Origin: Lachnospiraceae bacterium
Lineage (GTDB): Bacteria; Bacillota; Clostridia; Lachnospirales; Lachnospiraceae
Direction of reading: 5' to 3'
Assembly (NCBI GenBank): GCA_949383255.1
Contig: CASJPF010000013.1
Span: forward strand, 1-64,000
DNA: 64,000 nt
This document shows, one piece after another, positions 44,585 through 52,986 of this stretch. Numbering within the stretch: position 1 is the first letter of the stretch; each line of letters begins with the position of its first letter. The notes under the pieces were generated by a model. That model had not been told where the DNA came from. It was given only the letters and a program-made list of their open reading frames with translations, and did not search any database. The position numbers and the translations under genes were made by a program.

Positions 44585-46212
44585 TTTCTAAATCTCCTAT
44601 TCAATGTTTCGTTTCCTTCATCTACCTTCCCAATCAAAAGCGCCAACAACCACGGTATCATTATCATAAGCGGGTACAAATAACGAACAAGTGCTGTTGG
44701 CCCTAACATTAAAGTACCAAAAAAGACCATACATACCATTGTCACCAAAAAGACCACTCTATCTTTAAACGCAATTGCAATTCCAACCAATGCAGTTATA
44801 ATCCAAATACATAATCCTGGCTGTAACAACCAAGAAATTATCTGCCAAGGTTTTTTCAGTTCTGGCGGAGTATGGTCAAGCAGAGAACTTAGCCGTTCCT
44901 GATAACGAGGAAAACAGGACTGCTGCGATATTCCATATTGCTCAGACACCATTGGAAAGGTATTTTCTCGAATCAGGTCTTTCGCACCGTTCTTTGTCAT
45001 ATCCCAATAGGACTCCACCATACACCGAAACGCTGTCATATACCCTCCCGGATTATGGATTCCTATTGAAAAATAAAGCCTGATATATCCTGGCAAATCT
45101 GAGAATAACATTGCTGTATTAAAATACGATTTTATTGGGTCTGCAGTATCTGGTATATAATTACTTATATATTCGGGTGCGACCAAAGTCGCAAATTTAT
45201 CAAATTCTTCCTGCGTCAAGTTAACTGGTTGTCCTTCCAGATATGCCTTACAGACAACCGTCATCTGTTGCATTGGCACACTTAACATCTCACGCGCATC
45301 CCCTTTTTGTACGTTCAACACACTGGTAGAAAACACGAAAAAAAGCTGACTGAAAACCATAATTCCCGCAAGACATATCAAAAATTTTTTGTTTTTCCAA
45401 ACAACAAACATGCTGATTAGAAAAAGTGCCAATATAACATATATCCCTTGATTTCTAAGCAGACAGACAAGGATTCCTGTCAAGAGAAACAGGATTGTCT
45501 GTAATGCTGTCTTTTTCTGTCTCGATTCTATCCAATTATGACACTGCATCACAAAACACAAAAGAACTGCGCCAAATAAAACGTCTTTTGTAATATTAAA
45601 TGTTAGCACTTTCAACATTGGATAACATAGACACCACAACAGAGAAAGCACTGCTATCGGAAATGGAGTGTTGTGTCTTTTCATATAGATAAAAGAGTAT
45701 GCAATGCTTGCTGACACAACCAATCCCTGAAAAATACAAAACAGTGCAATTCCACCATTATAATTTCCAAATATCATTTTCCCAGCATTTAGAAAAACAC
45801 CAAGAACTATTGTGTGAAAAAACGGGTGATGGGCAGAGTATGGCTGATTCCCCACAATCTGTTCCAACTGAACTGGCGCATCATACCCAAAAATCCCAGG
45901 AAAAAATGCCAGATATGTTGGAAGCCATCCCACAATAAGAATCAGCCATACAGTCAGGAAAAAACGTCTATCTGTCCATCTGTGATAAATCCGTTTCTCC
46001 ACTTTCGTACAGTGCAGTTTCGGAATCACAATACAGGCTGTCTTCCATAAAATAGGAAGAACCACCATAAATAAAATCCAAAAAACAATAAATCGGATTG
46101 CAACTTTTTCTATGGAGTCCACACCAATGTATGGCAGCGAATGATACAACGAAAAGAATACTGCCACCAAAAAGATACCAATTCCTTTTCTGCGCGCTAT
46201 CTTCTTGTCCAT
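44581..46212 (-). CDS. Polytopic membrane protein, DUF6020 type (glycosyltransferase-C-like, 543 aa)
   Basis: About 12 membrane helices. The extracellular loop after helix 3 holds FFPGIFGYDAPVQLEQIVGN and SAHHPFFHTIVLGVF, the acidic and histidine motif that DUF6020 proteins share with GT-C glycosyltransferases (Asp in GYDAP as a candidate metal or base residue). A large extracellular insertion, FNTAMLFSDLPGYIRLYFSI, lies between later helices. GT-C enzymes transfer sugars from lipid carriers outside the cell; this activity has not been shown for DUF6020. It is the first gene of the surface operon. AAGGAGG lies 12 bp before ATG 46212. Confidence 0.72.
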   Translation of the reverse strand: MDKKIARRKGIGIFLVAVFFSLYHSLPYIGVDSIEKVAIRFIVFWILFMVVLPILWKTACIVIPKLHCTKVEKRIYHRWTDRRFFLTVWLILIVGWLPTYLAFFPGIFGYDAPVQLEQIVGNQPYSAHHPFFHTIVLGVFLNAGKMIFGNYNGGIALFCIFQGLVVSASIAYSFIYMKRHNTPFPIAVLSLLWCLCYPMLKVLTFNITKDVLFGAVLLCFVMQCHNWIESRQKKTALQTILFLLTGILVCLLRNQGIYVILALFLISMFVVWKNKKFLICLAGIMVFSQLFFVFSTSVLNVQKGDAREMLSVPMQQMTVVCKAYLEGQPVNLTQEEFDKFATLVAPEYISNYIPDTADPIKSYFNTAMLFSDLPGYIRLYFSIGIHNPGGYMTAFRCMVESYWDMTKNGAKDLIRENTFPMVSEQYGISQQSCFPRYQERLSSLLDHTPPELKKPWQIISWLLQPGLCIWIITALVGIAIAFKDRVVFLVTMVCMVFFGTLMLGPTALVRYLYPLMIMIPWLLALLIGKVDEGNETLNRRFRK

Positions 46213-46244
46213 ACTTATGTATTTCCTCCTTTTAGAATATCTGC

Positions 46245-46283
46245 ATCATGCAGCTAAACCATAAGGATTCGCGGCTGCATGAT
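46245..46283. terminator. Hairpin between the DUF5722 gene and the surface operon
   Basis: ATCATGCAGC (46245-46254) pairs with GCTGCATGAT (46274-46283), 12 bp after the stop of the DUF5722 gene on the minus strand. The T-run (TTTT) is on the plus-strand side only, so termination of minus-strand transcripts is plausible but not certain. Confidence 0.5.
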
Positions 46284-46295
46284 TTTCATAGGAAC

Positions 46296-47885
46296 TTATT
46301 GTAATCCAAGCTGTGCCCAACTAGAAGCACCAATGAGTGGAAGGGCAAAATCTGTATATGCTGTGTTTCCTGTATCCATAAATTTAAACACATCATATGC
46401 ATAGCGTTTTCTGTCCCCTACACGAAGTCCATAAGATACTGGCGATGCAGCCTCTGCCGCATCATCATGCTGTTTATGAACAATAAAAGCTTCTATCTCT
46501 GGCAATGACATTGCTTTCTTGTAAGCATAGACAAGTGCCGCTGCCTGATACTGCTCATTGCTGCCATATGGACTTGCTTCCGATGCATTAAATCCAAGCT
46601 CTGTTATCATCATATGGCGAACTGTTCCATTTGGACTAAGCAATGCTGGCTGTTTCATATGATTTGTAAATACTTCCATGTTCTGCACTGTTGCAAATTT
46701 AGAGTCATCTGAATGTTTTACTAGGTTCATTGCAGCATATGCTCCAGGAAGCTCCCAGAAACGACAGTTATCCATTGGCACTGGATGTGGGTGAATGGTT
46801 AATCCCCAATCAATATTTCCGGTCTCTGTGATTGCCGCTGCAAACTTGTCCAAAAATGTTCTGGAAGGATATTGTAATGGCGAACTTGTATCAACCCAAT
46901 TCCAGCGCTGGTCAATATCTGTATAAACTCTTGCATCTTTGTTATGGCTCTTAATTGCGTTGTAGCAAACACGGAACTGTTTTGCATAATCTGTAGCAAA
47001 TTCATCTGCTGAAATATTTCCCTGATAATGTGCTGGATAGTTATTGTTCACTTCGTTTCCAATAATCCATGAGTGAATCACTCCATGTCCGCTGCCATCA
47101 TAGCGCTCTGCTAAAAAGCTCATCAGCGCTTCTAATTTTTCTGTTGGCGCCTGTTCTTGAACATTAAATGCATAGGTTGTCATTCCTGGTGTTCTACCCA
47201 TTGGAGGAATCATATCCACTGTTGCAGGATTATAGTAATTTGCAACCACCATCACAACATTACAGCCCTGCTCTGCAAAAATAGAACATGCCGCGTCATA
47301 CTCTGCCACAGCAGTGCTACTAAAACTATAATTTTTGCCATTGTAAGTATAATTCGTTCCACCACTCTGAACGAATTTGCTAATATCCAATACATAGATT
47401 GCATATCCTGCATTTAAATCTGTCAGGTCACTCGCATAACGCCAGTCTGCAATCACACCTTTTTTGGATCTTGCAGGATAACCAGTTGACACAGTAGCTA
47501 CCGCCTCTGGATTTGTAAGGTACATCTCATTGCTAATTGGAACATAAACTCCACCGCGAAGCGCTGTCACTACAAATCTGCTATATAATTTAGAGGACGC
47601 ATTATTCAAGTTAAGGTCTGTTGTAAACATTACATTGTCAGAGGCTGGAACAGCAGCACAATAGTCTGTTCTCGCGCCTACACTGGTCTCGTATGGCTCT
47701 AGTGCAAACAAATAATACTGTCCAGAATCACTTGGCTGTACTGCACCTGCCGCTGCCACCTGTACCTGGTCGCCTGCGATTACACATGCGACTATCGACA
47801 CAGGCTCTGCTGCAAAAGCGGTCAACTGTAATGAAAAAATCAGCGTTAACACCGCTACAAAACATAGTTTTATTTTTTTCTTCAT
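46296..47885 (-). CDS. Secreted DUF5722 protein, glycoside-hydrolase-like barrel (529 aa)
   Basis: Signal peptide (LCFVAVLTLIFSLQLTAFAA, cleavage near AFA-AE). An N-terminal beta-domain of about 130 residues (DQVQVAAAGAVQPSDSGQYY) is followed by a TIM-barrel-like region. This has YVLDISKFVQSGG, NVVMVVANYYNP, an acid motif HSWIIGNEVNNNYPAHYQ where clan-A glycosidases carry the acid-base Glu after Asn, HPHPVPMDNCRFWELPG, and MMITELGFNASEASPYGS with a second Glu that fits the nucleophile. Family DUF5722 has no characterised substrate; polysaccharide trimming or remodelling is inferred from fold and neighbours. It seems to be transcribed alone, with a hairpin at its end. Confidence 0.78.
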   Translation of the reverse strand: MKKKIKLCFVAVLTLIFSLQLTAFAAEPVSIVACVIAGDQVQVAAAGAVQPSDSGQYYLFALEPYETSVGARTDYCAAVPASDNVMFTTDLNLNNASSKLYSRFVVTALRGGVYVPISNEMYLTNPEAVATVSTGYPARSKKGVIADWRYASDLTDLNAGYAIYVLDISKFVQSGGTNYTYNGKNYSFSSTAVAEYDAACSIFAEQGCNVVMVVANYYNPATVDMIPPMGRTPGMTTYAFNVQEQAPTEKLEALMSFLAERYDGSGHGVIHSWIIGNEVNNNYPAHYQGNISADEFATDYAKQFRVCYNAIKSHNKDARVYTDIDQRWNWVDTSSPLQYPSRTFLDKFAAAITETGNIDWGLTIHPHPVPMDNCRFWELPGAYAAMNLVKHSDDSKFATVQNMEVFTNHMKQPALLSPNGTVRHMMITELGFNASEASPYGSNEQYQAAALVYAYKKAMSLPEIEAFIVHKQHDDAAEAASPVSYGLRVGDRKRYAYDVFKFMDTGNTAYTDFALPLIGASSWAQLGLQ

Positions 47886-48008
47886 GATTTCTTTTCCTTT
47901 CTTTTTGCATACTCACAGCAAGAACCTCCCCCTCCTGTCTGTCTCCCCCCTTCCTGTGGGCTGCTGTACAATCAAAATGGTATCTATTAAAAGCAGAAGC
48001 TTCTGCAT

Positions 48009-49670
48009 TTAATCACTTAGCTTAACAATAATACAGTCATCATGCAGCACAATACTGCCCTCCATCGGCCAACTGTTCATACTCTTGCTATACTCTGCTG
48101 CCTTCAACGCCTGTGCCTCATTTCCGCGATGATAGTCTCCTCCCAGCACATGAAAAAAGTGGATAATCCTGCGCGTGTTATAAAATCCTTGCGGCGCAAC
48201 ATCTGTATCCCACTCAAAAAAGGAATATCCAATGGTATCCCCCATAACGCAGGAATTGTTTAATTCTGCAGCACGCTTTCCTACAAAAATAATAGGATAT
48301 GCATGTGCGTCATCACCCAGTTTGTCCAAATCCTCCATAATGGCCTGTGCTGTGCGCACATCACTTTCATATCGCACACTATCTGTATAATTCAACCGCA
48401 TTGTGCCCGACAATTGCACATACCCTGTAGTCACACATAATACTAACAACACAATATATGTTATCTTTCCCATGCTCGCCGTGCGACTCGTTCGTGGCAT
48501 ATCTCCTATGCATGGGTCTGTGTAATCGAGTAGAGAAGTCTTATCTTCTCTACTCGCTGCGCGACCCGTGCGCCACGCCAGTGGCATATCTCCTATGCAC
48601 GGGTCTGTGCATAAAATAAGAACATAGGCAACAAACGCAAGGGCAAACGGCATTACCAATTGAGATCGCCGTACTGGCTCCACTGCACAGAGAATTGTCA
48701 TATAAAAAGGGGCGGCGATTGTCATCAGTAGGCTAATCACAGTCCCAACAAACACCGCTTTTCTCTTCTTGTCCCTACCGCTATAAAGCACAATACCTAT
48801 TAAAAATAGACATCCTACTGGATAAAATTTTGAATAATACATTCCCTGTCCCAGCAAGACAGCTTTCACATGCCAATAGATATTGATAAGACAATCCTTA
48901 AAAGATTGCGTAAACCATCGAACCTGCCCTGTCAGATAACCAGCCCCTGCACTAAAACAAACCATAGTAAGTATTTGATTGCATATAAATCCAATCAAAA
49001 ATACTGCCAGATACAAAATCCCCAACTTTTTCATTTCCCTAACGGATACATCTTTTTGGAAAAAACAGTACAGAAAAAAACAGGCTGATGCTCCGAAAAG
49101 GAATAGTGGAACCATTACCTGATACAAACTAAATAAAACAACATTAAAAAGCACAGAGCCACAAAAAAAATACATACTTTTTTTGTGATTCTTTGTTGTA
49201 GTGCTCCAGTACACCAAAAGCAGGCTGACCGCCATCAAGCAAAATCCAAATGCCACCTCCATAGACTGAAGCTTAAAATACATCTGTTCTGTGATAAGCG
49301 GGGAGACAAGAAGCAGCCCTGAAAAAACGAATACGGCTGCTTGGCTGTCCCTTCCCGATACACAGGAAAAAAGGCTTGTCCAAAGCATACACGCCACTAC
49401 CAGAAATAATAGCGTCATCACCCCCGCAAGCTGCGGATTAAAAATACCTGTCCCAAACAATAATTTTAAAAGAACCAATCCCTGCCTTCCCATAGAAAGC
49501 CATTCTCCGTAGAAAGCCTCTTGCAGTGCAATAAGATCCTCTGTATCAATCCCAATGCTTCTGCCCAAAAGCATGGTTCCATGACTTAAAACCGCAAGCA
49601 AAAACACAACAATCCACAAACCACTTTTTTCTCGAACATCATTATAAAATGATCGCATTATATCCCTCAT
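48009..49670 (-). CDS. GtrII-like polytopic membrane protein (glucosyltransferase domain, 553 aa), with in-frame repeat insertion
   Basis: About 11 membrane helices. The N-terminal periplasmic motif SHGTMLLGRSIGIDTEDLI, then EWLSMGRQGLVLLKLLFGTG, matches GtrII-type O-antigen glucosyltransferase-like proteins (Asp-Glu-Asp as candidate catalytic acids). After helix 9 there is an odd 40-residue insertion, CTDPCIGDMPLAWRTGRAAS then REDKTSLLDYTDPCIGDMP, which is the translation of a dispersed palindromic DNA repeat (48478-48610) and has no place in the family. The last ~130 residues are an extracellular domain. It starts 14 bp after the SGNH-SH3 paralogue 3 gene, so both are in one operon. A role in decorating a surface glycan is inferred. 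Confidence 0.72.
   Translation of the reverse strand: MRDIMRSFYNDVREKSGLWIVVFLLAVLSHGTMLLGRSIGIDTEDLIALQEAFYGEWLSMGRQGLVLLKLLFGTGIFNPQLAGVMTLLFLVVACMLWTSLFSCVSGRDSQAAVFVFSGLLLVSPLITEQMYFKLQSMEVAFGFCLMAVSLLLVYWSTTTKNHKKSMYFFCGSVLFNVVLFSLYQVMVPLFLFGASACFFLYCFFQKDVSVREMKKLGILYLAVFLIGFICNQILTMVCFSAGAGYLTGQVRWFTQSFKDCLINIYWHVKAVLLGQGMYYSKFYPVGCLFLIGIVLYSGRDKKRKAVFVGTVISLLMTIAAPFYMTILCAVEPVRRSQLVMPFALAFVAYVLILCTDPCIGDMPLAWRTGRAASREDKTSLLDYTDPCIGDMPRTSRTASMGKITYIVLLVLCVTTGYVQLSGTMRLNYTDSVRYESDVRTAQAIMEDLDKLGDDAHAYPIIFVGKRAAELNNSCVMGDTIGYSFFEWDTDVAPQGFYNTRRIIHFFHVLGGDYHRGNEAQALKAAEYSKSMNSWPMEGSIVLHDDCIIVKLSD
48478..48610. repeat. Palindromic repeat inserted in frame in the GtrII-like gene
   Basis: Contains GGCATATCTCCTATGC twice, a stem GAGTAGAGAAG...CTTCTCTACTC and GCGCGACCCGTGCGCCACGC. 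The half at 48545-48615 matches the intergenic copy at about 52728-52798 along its whole length with scattered substitutions, and both end GGTCTGxGCATAAAA. Inside the gene it is translated without a stop. Confidence 0.75.
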
Positions 49671-49684
49671 AAAATCAGATTTTT

Positions 49685-50773
49685 CTACGGCAATGGCGTT
49701 AATCCAGCTCCTGCCACATAAGATTCAGCGCCATCTGCACTTACACAAATACGGAAAAATCCATTGCTTGTAATTCCTGTTACCTGAATTGGAAGACCTA
49801 CCTCACACGATGCTAAAATAACATTGCTGTCCAAAGAGGGTTGTGCATAGATTACAGTCTGCTTATTTGTAGCAAATACTGCCTGTACCTCTGTCACAGT
49901 AAACTCAACTGGAATTTCTGGTGTCTCCTCTGGTTGTGTCTCTTCTGGAATTTCTGGTTGTTCTGCAGCCTGACGCATCTGCGTAATTTTCACAATAACG
50001 TCCATAAATAACTCTGCATACGTAGCATGGTCAAAATGAATGGTATCAATCATTCTTTTTGAAGTTCTCGCTGCATAAAAATCTGTATAGTCCAGAAATT
50101 GATCGGGAAACGCTGCCTTTATTGTATTGTTAAACACGTTTCTATCTGGCGTGCTCTTATAATACTTGGTCATCGTAGATACAGAAAGGAAATAACAATC
50201 CGCCTCAGGAAACTCATAGTTTATCCAATTGCGATAGGAATTGACATAAAAATCAGCAACTTGTTTCGAGCCCTTTGACGCGGATACTGCCCCATGAAAT
50301 GAAATAATATTCCAGTGTGCAATATTGGGATTGGTATTGATAATCTCGTGAATCTTCTGCACACCGCGCCCCTGTTTTCCTTTTCCATCACTGTAAATAT
50401 ACTGCTGGCTTGTCTGGCGCACATCATCCACACCAGCATTATTTCCCTCAAAAACAAAAAATAGATTTCCCTTCATCGTAAAGGTGTTGGGTTGTCCATT
50501 ATTTGTTTTCTCCCTGCTGCTATCCCAGCGGTATTCATAATAAATATCATTGTTTTCTCCTAGAGAAATAACACTATTTGTCTCTGTCGCCCTCATGCTA
50601 AGCGCATGTGCTGCAAGGACATTGTGACTCTCTCCTATAACAATATATCCTTCCTCATGATAAAGACCATCACTCTCAAACACGGTCATCGCATTTACTG
50701 TAAACGGCTGCATTACAGTGACAAGCACAATAATCCATGCCAAGATGATTGTTCTTAATTTTCTTTTAGACAT
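49685..50773 (-). CDS. SGNH-like surface protein with C-terminal SH3-type domain, paralogue 3 (362 aa)
   Basis: Start at ATG 50773; a TTG eight codons earlier would swallow the ribosome site AAAAGGAG. Signal peptide TIILAWIIVLVTVMQPFTVN with cleavage near VNA-MT. Motifs as in the other paralogues: HEEGYIVIGESHNVLAAHAL, GNLFFVFEGNNAGVDD, AHWNIISFHGAVSASKGSK, SYRNWINYEFPEADCYFLSV, and DTIHFDHATYAELF (HF instead of HW). A Glu/Pro-rich linker (PEIPEETQPEETPEIP) leads to the SH3-like domain. It is about 80 percent identical by eye to paralogue 4, so this is a recent tandem duplication. It is preceded by its own promoter with two TCTCTTnAAGAGA-type sites. Confidence 0.75.
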   Translation of the reverse strand: MSKRKLRTIILAWIIVLVTVMQPFTVNAMTVFESDGLYHEEGYIVIGESHNVLAAHALSMRATETNSVISLGENNDIYYEYRWDSSREKTNNGQPNTFTMKGNLFFVFEGNNAGVDDVRQTSQQYIYSDGKGKQGRGVQKIHEIINTNPNIAHWNIISFHGAVSASKGSKQVADFYVNSYRNWINYEFPEADCYFLSVSTMTKYYKSTPDRNVFNNTIKAAFPDQFLDYTDFYAARTSKRMIDTIHFDHATYAELFMDVIVKITQMRQAAEQPEIPEETQPEETPEIPVEFTVTEVQAVFATNKQTVIYAQPSLDSNVILASCEVGLPIQVTGITSNGFFRICVSADGAESYVAGAGLTPLP

Positions 50774-50808
50774 TTTAAAGCAATCTCCTTTTCTCAATCT
50801 CGTTTATT

Positions 50809-50872
50809 TCTCCTAAAGAGATTTTTTCTTCTCTTTAAGAGATAATATATTTCCTTTTTAGAAAAAAAGCAA
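50809..50872 (-). promoter_or_regulatory. Promoter with two palindromic operators, SGNH-SH3 paralogue 3
   Basis: TTGCTT (50867-50872), 17 bp, TATATT (50844-50849) on the minus strand. Directly after the -10 come TCTCTTAAAGAGA (50830-50842, perfect around its centre) and TCTCTTTAGGAGA (50809-50821, one mismatch). The same layout occurs at 52019-52083. Confidence 0.75.
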
Positions 50873-50912
50873 CCCTTTTTTCACTTTGGAAAGTATTTTC
50901 GTTGTTTCCACA

Positions 50913-51989
50913 TTATTTCAATAACGGAGTTAATCCATCACCTGCTACATAGGATTCTGATCCATCTGGACTTACACAGATACGGAAAAATCCATTGCTT
51001 GTAATTCCTGTTACCTGAATTGGAAGACCAATCTCACACGACGCGAAAAGAACATTGCTGTCCAAAGAGGGTTGTGCATAGATCACAGTCTGTTCATTTG
51101 TGCCAAGCACTGCCTGCACCTCTGTCACAGTAAACTCAACTGGAACTTTGGGTGCTTCTTCTGGCGTCTGTGATTGCTCCTCCTTCTGTCGCATCTGCGA
51201 GATTCTTAAAATAACATCTGTAAATAATTCCACATAGGTAGCATGGTCAAAGTGGATGGTATCAACCATCCTTTTTGAAGTTCTTGCCGCATAAAAGTCT
51301 GTATAATCCAAAAATTGATTGGGAAATGCTGCCTTTATTGTATTGTTAAACACTTTTCTATCTGGAGTGCTTCTATAATATTTGGTCATTGTAGATACAG
51401 AAAGAAAATAACAATCCGCTTCTGGAAACTCATAATTTATCCAATTGCGATAGGAATTGACATAAAAGTCAGCAATCTGTTTTGATCCCTTTGATGCAGA
51501 TACCGCACCATGAAATGAGATAATATTCCAGTGCGCAATATTGGGATTGGTGTTGAGAATCTCATGAATCTTCTGTACACCCTTTCCACGACCTCCTTTT
51601 CCATCACTGTAAATATACTGTTGACTTGTCTGACATACATCATCTACACCTGCATTAATTCCCTCAAAAACAAAAAACATGTTTCCCTTCATTATAAAAG
51701 TATTCGCTTTTCCATCATTTGTGACTTCCCTGCTGCTGTCCCAGCGAAATTCATAGTAAATGTCATTGTTCTCTCCGAGAGAAATAACATTATTTGTCTC
51801 TTGCGCCTTCATACCAAGCGCATGTGCTGCAAGACCATTGTGACTTTCTCCTATAACGATATATCCTTCCTCATGATGCATACCATCACTCTCAAATACA
51901 GTCATAGCACTCACTGTAAACGACTGCGTTACAGTAACAAACACGATAATCCATGCCAAGACCGTTGTTCCTAATTTTGTTTTAGACAT
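50913..51989 (-). CDS. SGNH-like surface protein with C-terminal SH3-type domain, paralogue 4 (358 aa)
   Basis: Near-duplicate of paralogue 3 over its whole length: signal peptide TTVLAWIIVFVTVTQSFTVS, HEEGYIVIGESHNGLAAHAL, GNMFFVFEGINAGVDDVC, SFHGAVSASKGSKQIADFYV, SYRNWINYEFPEADCYFLSV and DTIHFDHATYVELF. The linker before the SH3-like domain is shorter (SQTPEEAPKVP), the main length difference. It ends in TSNGFFRICVSPDGSESYVA. No catalytic Ser in a GDS context is visible, so enzymatic activity is open; the SH3 module suggests retention at the wall. AAAAGGAG precedes ATG 51989. Duplicated genes with duplicated operators suggest selection for dosage or variation. Confidence 0.75.
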   Translation of the reverse strand: MSKTKLGTTVLAWIIVFVTVTQSFTVSAMTVFESDGMHHEEGYIVIGESHNGLAAHALGMKAQETNNVISLGENNDIYYEFRWDSSREVTNDGKANTFIMKGNMFFVFEGINAGVDDVCQTSQQYIYSDGKGGRGKGVQKIHEILNTNPNIAHWNIISFHGAVSASKGSKQIADFYVNSYRNWINYEFPEADCYFLSVSTMTKYYRSTPDRKVFNNTIKAAFPNQFLDYTDFYAARTSKRMVDTIHFDHATYVELFTDVILRISQMRQKEEQSQTPEEAPKVPVEFTVTEVQAVLGTNEQTVIYAQPSLDSNVLFASCEIGLPIQVTGITSNGFFRICVSPDGSESYVAGDGLTPLLK

Positions 51990-52018
51990 TGAAAAGCAAT
52001 CTCCTTTTTATCTTATTT

Positions 52019-52083
52019 TCTCTTTAAGAGATGGTTTGTTTCTCTTCAAGAGATAGTATATTTCCTTTTTAGAGAAATTGCAA
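52019..52083 (-). promoter_or_regulatory. Promoter with two palindromic operators, SGNH-SH3 paralogue 4
   Basis: TTGCAA (52078-52083), 17 bp, TATACT (52055-52060). It is followed by TCTCTTGAAGAGA (52041-52053) and TCTCTTAAAGAGA (52019-52031). Spacing of sites to the -10 is nearly identical to the paralogue 3 promoter, so both should answer to the same regulator. Confidence 0.8.
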
Positions 52084-52153
52084 CCTTTTTTTAATTTTAT
52101 GGACTATTTCCAGTATTTTCTTAGATATATAATGCGACTTTTTGCAATTTGAC

Positions 52154-52168
52154 GTCTCTTATTGAGAC
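52154..52168 (+). promoter_or_regulatory. Inverted repeat upstream of the XRE regulator gene
   Basis: GTCTC-TTATT-GAGAC, located just after TTGACG (52149-52154) and about 120 bp before the regulator ATG. It contains TCTCTT, the half-site of the operators at the neighbouring SGNH genes, so it may be an autoregulatory site. The promoter -10 is not clear. Confidence 0.4.
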
Positions 52169-52285
52169 TTTTATTTCTCTGTATGTTTGTTTTCATCAAA
52201 TTCCATTCTCTATATGCTTAATAAAGCATGTTCCGAACATGCAGAAAACCACAGTAAATTCATATAAGAGAAAGGAGTATATGCA

Positions 52286-52624
52286 ATGGAAAAAGGAGTT
52301 CTTGGAACTGCAATACGCACAGCACGCATTAAAATGAATCTGACACAGGAACAGGTCGCAGAGATGGTGGACATCTCTCCAGTTCACTATATGCACCTAG
52401 AAAGTGAACATCGTATGCCATCGATCAAAGTGCTTTTTAAACTGTGTGACATTTTAAATCTGTCTCTGGACAGTCTTATGTTTCTGTCTACAAATGACAG
52501 TCCTCTTATCCAGGAAATCAACAACTATGCGCACAAGTGTACGGATCGTCAACTACAAGTTATTTTAGCGGCAATGCAGGTTATGGTTGCGCAGAATATG
52601 ACAGATATGAAAACTACCGAGTAG
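52286..52624 (+). CDS. XRE-family transcriptional regulator (112 aa)
   Basis: N-terminal Cro/C1-type HTH: GTAIRTARIKMNLTQEQVAE, then MVDISPVHYMHLESEHRMPS and IKVLFKLCDILNLSLDSLMF. A short C-terminal helical region (QEINNYAHKCTDRQLQVILA) may dimerise. There is no sensor domain. AAAGGAG lies 8 bp before ATG 52286. It is one of very few plus-strand genes in this half of the window and is divergent from the duplicated SGNH-SH3 genes, whose promoters carry paired palindromes; it is therefore the leading candidate to bind TCTCTTnAAGAGA. That link is inferred. Confidence 0.88.
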   Translation: MEKGVLGTAIRTARIKMNLTQEQVAEMVDISPVHYMHLESEHRMPSIKVLFKLCDILNLSLDSLMFLSTNDSPLIQEINNYAHKCTDRQLQVILAAMQVMVAQNMTDMKTTE

Positions 52625-52790
52625 AAAAGAACAATCTCTCCTACTCACTGCACCGAACGCAGGCAGGTTTCGCAGCATAGTTTCTCTTTGCATTCGTATG
52701 CAACCGAGTAGGGAAGAACAATCTCCTCTACTCGCCGCGCGACCTGCGCGCCACTTTAGTGGCATATTTCCTTTGCGCAGGTCTGCGCAT
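52621..52790. repeat. Intergenic palindromic repeat (same family as the copy inside the GtrII-like gene)
   Basis: Two successive units each hold GAGTAG(A/G)(A/G)AAGAACAATCTC and CTACTC; the second continues CGCCGCGCGACCTGCGCGCC, ACTTTAGTGGCATATTTCCT and GGTCTGCGCATAAAA. The minus-strand translation, MPLKWRAGRAASRGDCSSLL, mirrors the peptide MPLAWRTGRAASREDKTSLL in the GtrII-like protein. Confidence 0.75.
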
Positions 52791-52834
52791 AAAAATAAGG
52801 CGTAAAGTCATATCAGACTTCACACCTTATTTTT
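52791..52834. terminator. Bidirectional terminator after the XRE gene
   Basis: AAAAATAAGGCGTAAAGTC and GACTTCACACCTTATTTTT pair with two mismatches around ATATCA, giving A-rich and T-rich tails on both strands. A second small hairpin, GCGGTCA...TGACCGC, follows at 52843-52863. Confidence 0.75.
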
Positions 52835-52928
52835 GATATTGGCGGTCAAAAAGACTGACCGCTCAAATATAAAGTAATATACACTGCCGCATGAGGAAAT
52901 ATGCCGCTTTGCGGCTGCGGTTGACGCA

Positions 52929-52961
52929 ATACTCACGGCAAACTTCACTTACCGTGAGTAT
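52929..52961 (-). terminator. Hairpin at the 3' end of the eCIS operon
   Basis: ATACTCACGG (52929-52938) pairs with CCGTGAGTAT (52952-52961), 26 bp after the last eCIS gene. No long T-run follows, so it may act as an mRNA 3'-end stabiliser with the terminator at 52791-52834 doing the stopping. Confidence 0.5.
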
Positions 52962-52986
52962 AATATATACACATCCCCATAATGGA

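Noticed and set aside
52565-52765. Minus-strand ORF of 66 codons
   Set aside because: It is the chance translation of the intergenic palindromic repeat; useful for recognising the insertion in the GtrII-like gene, but not a gene.
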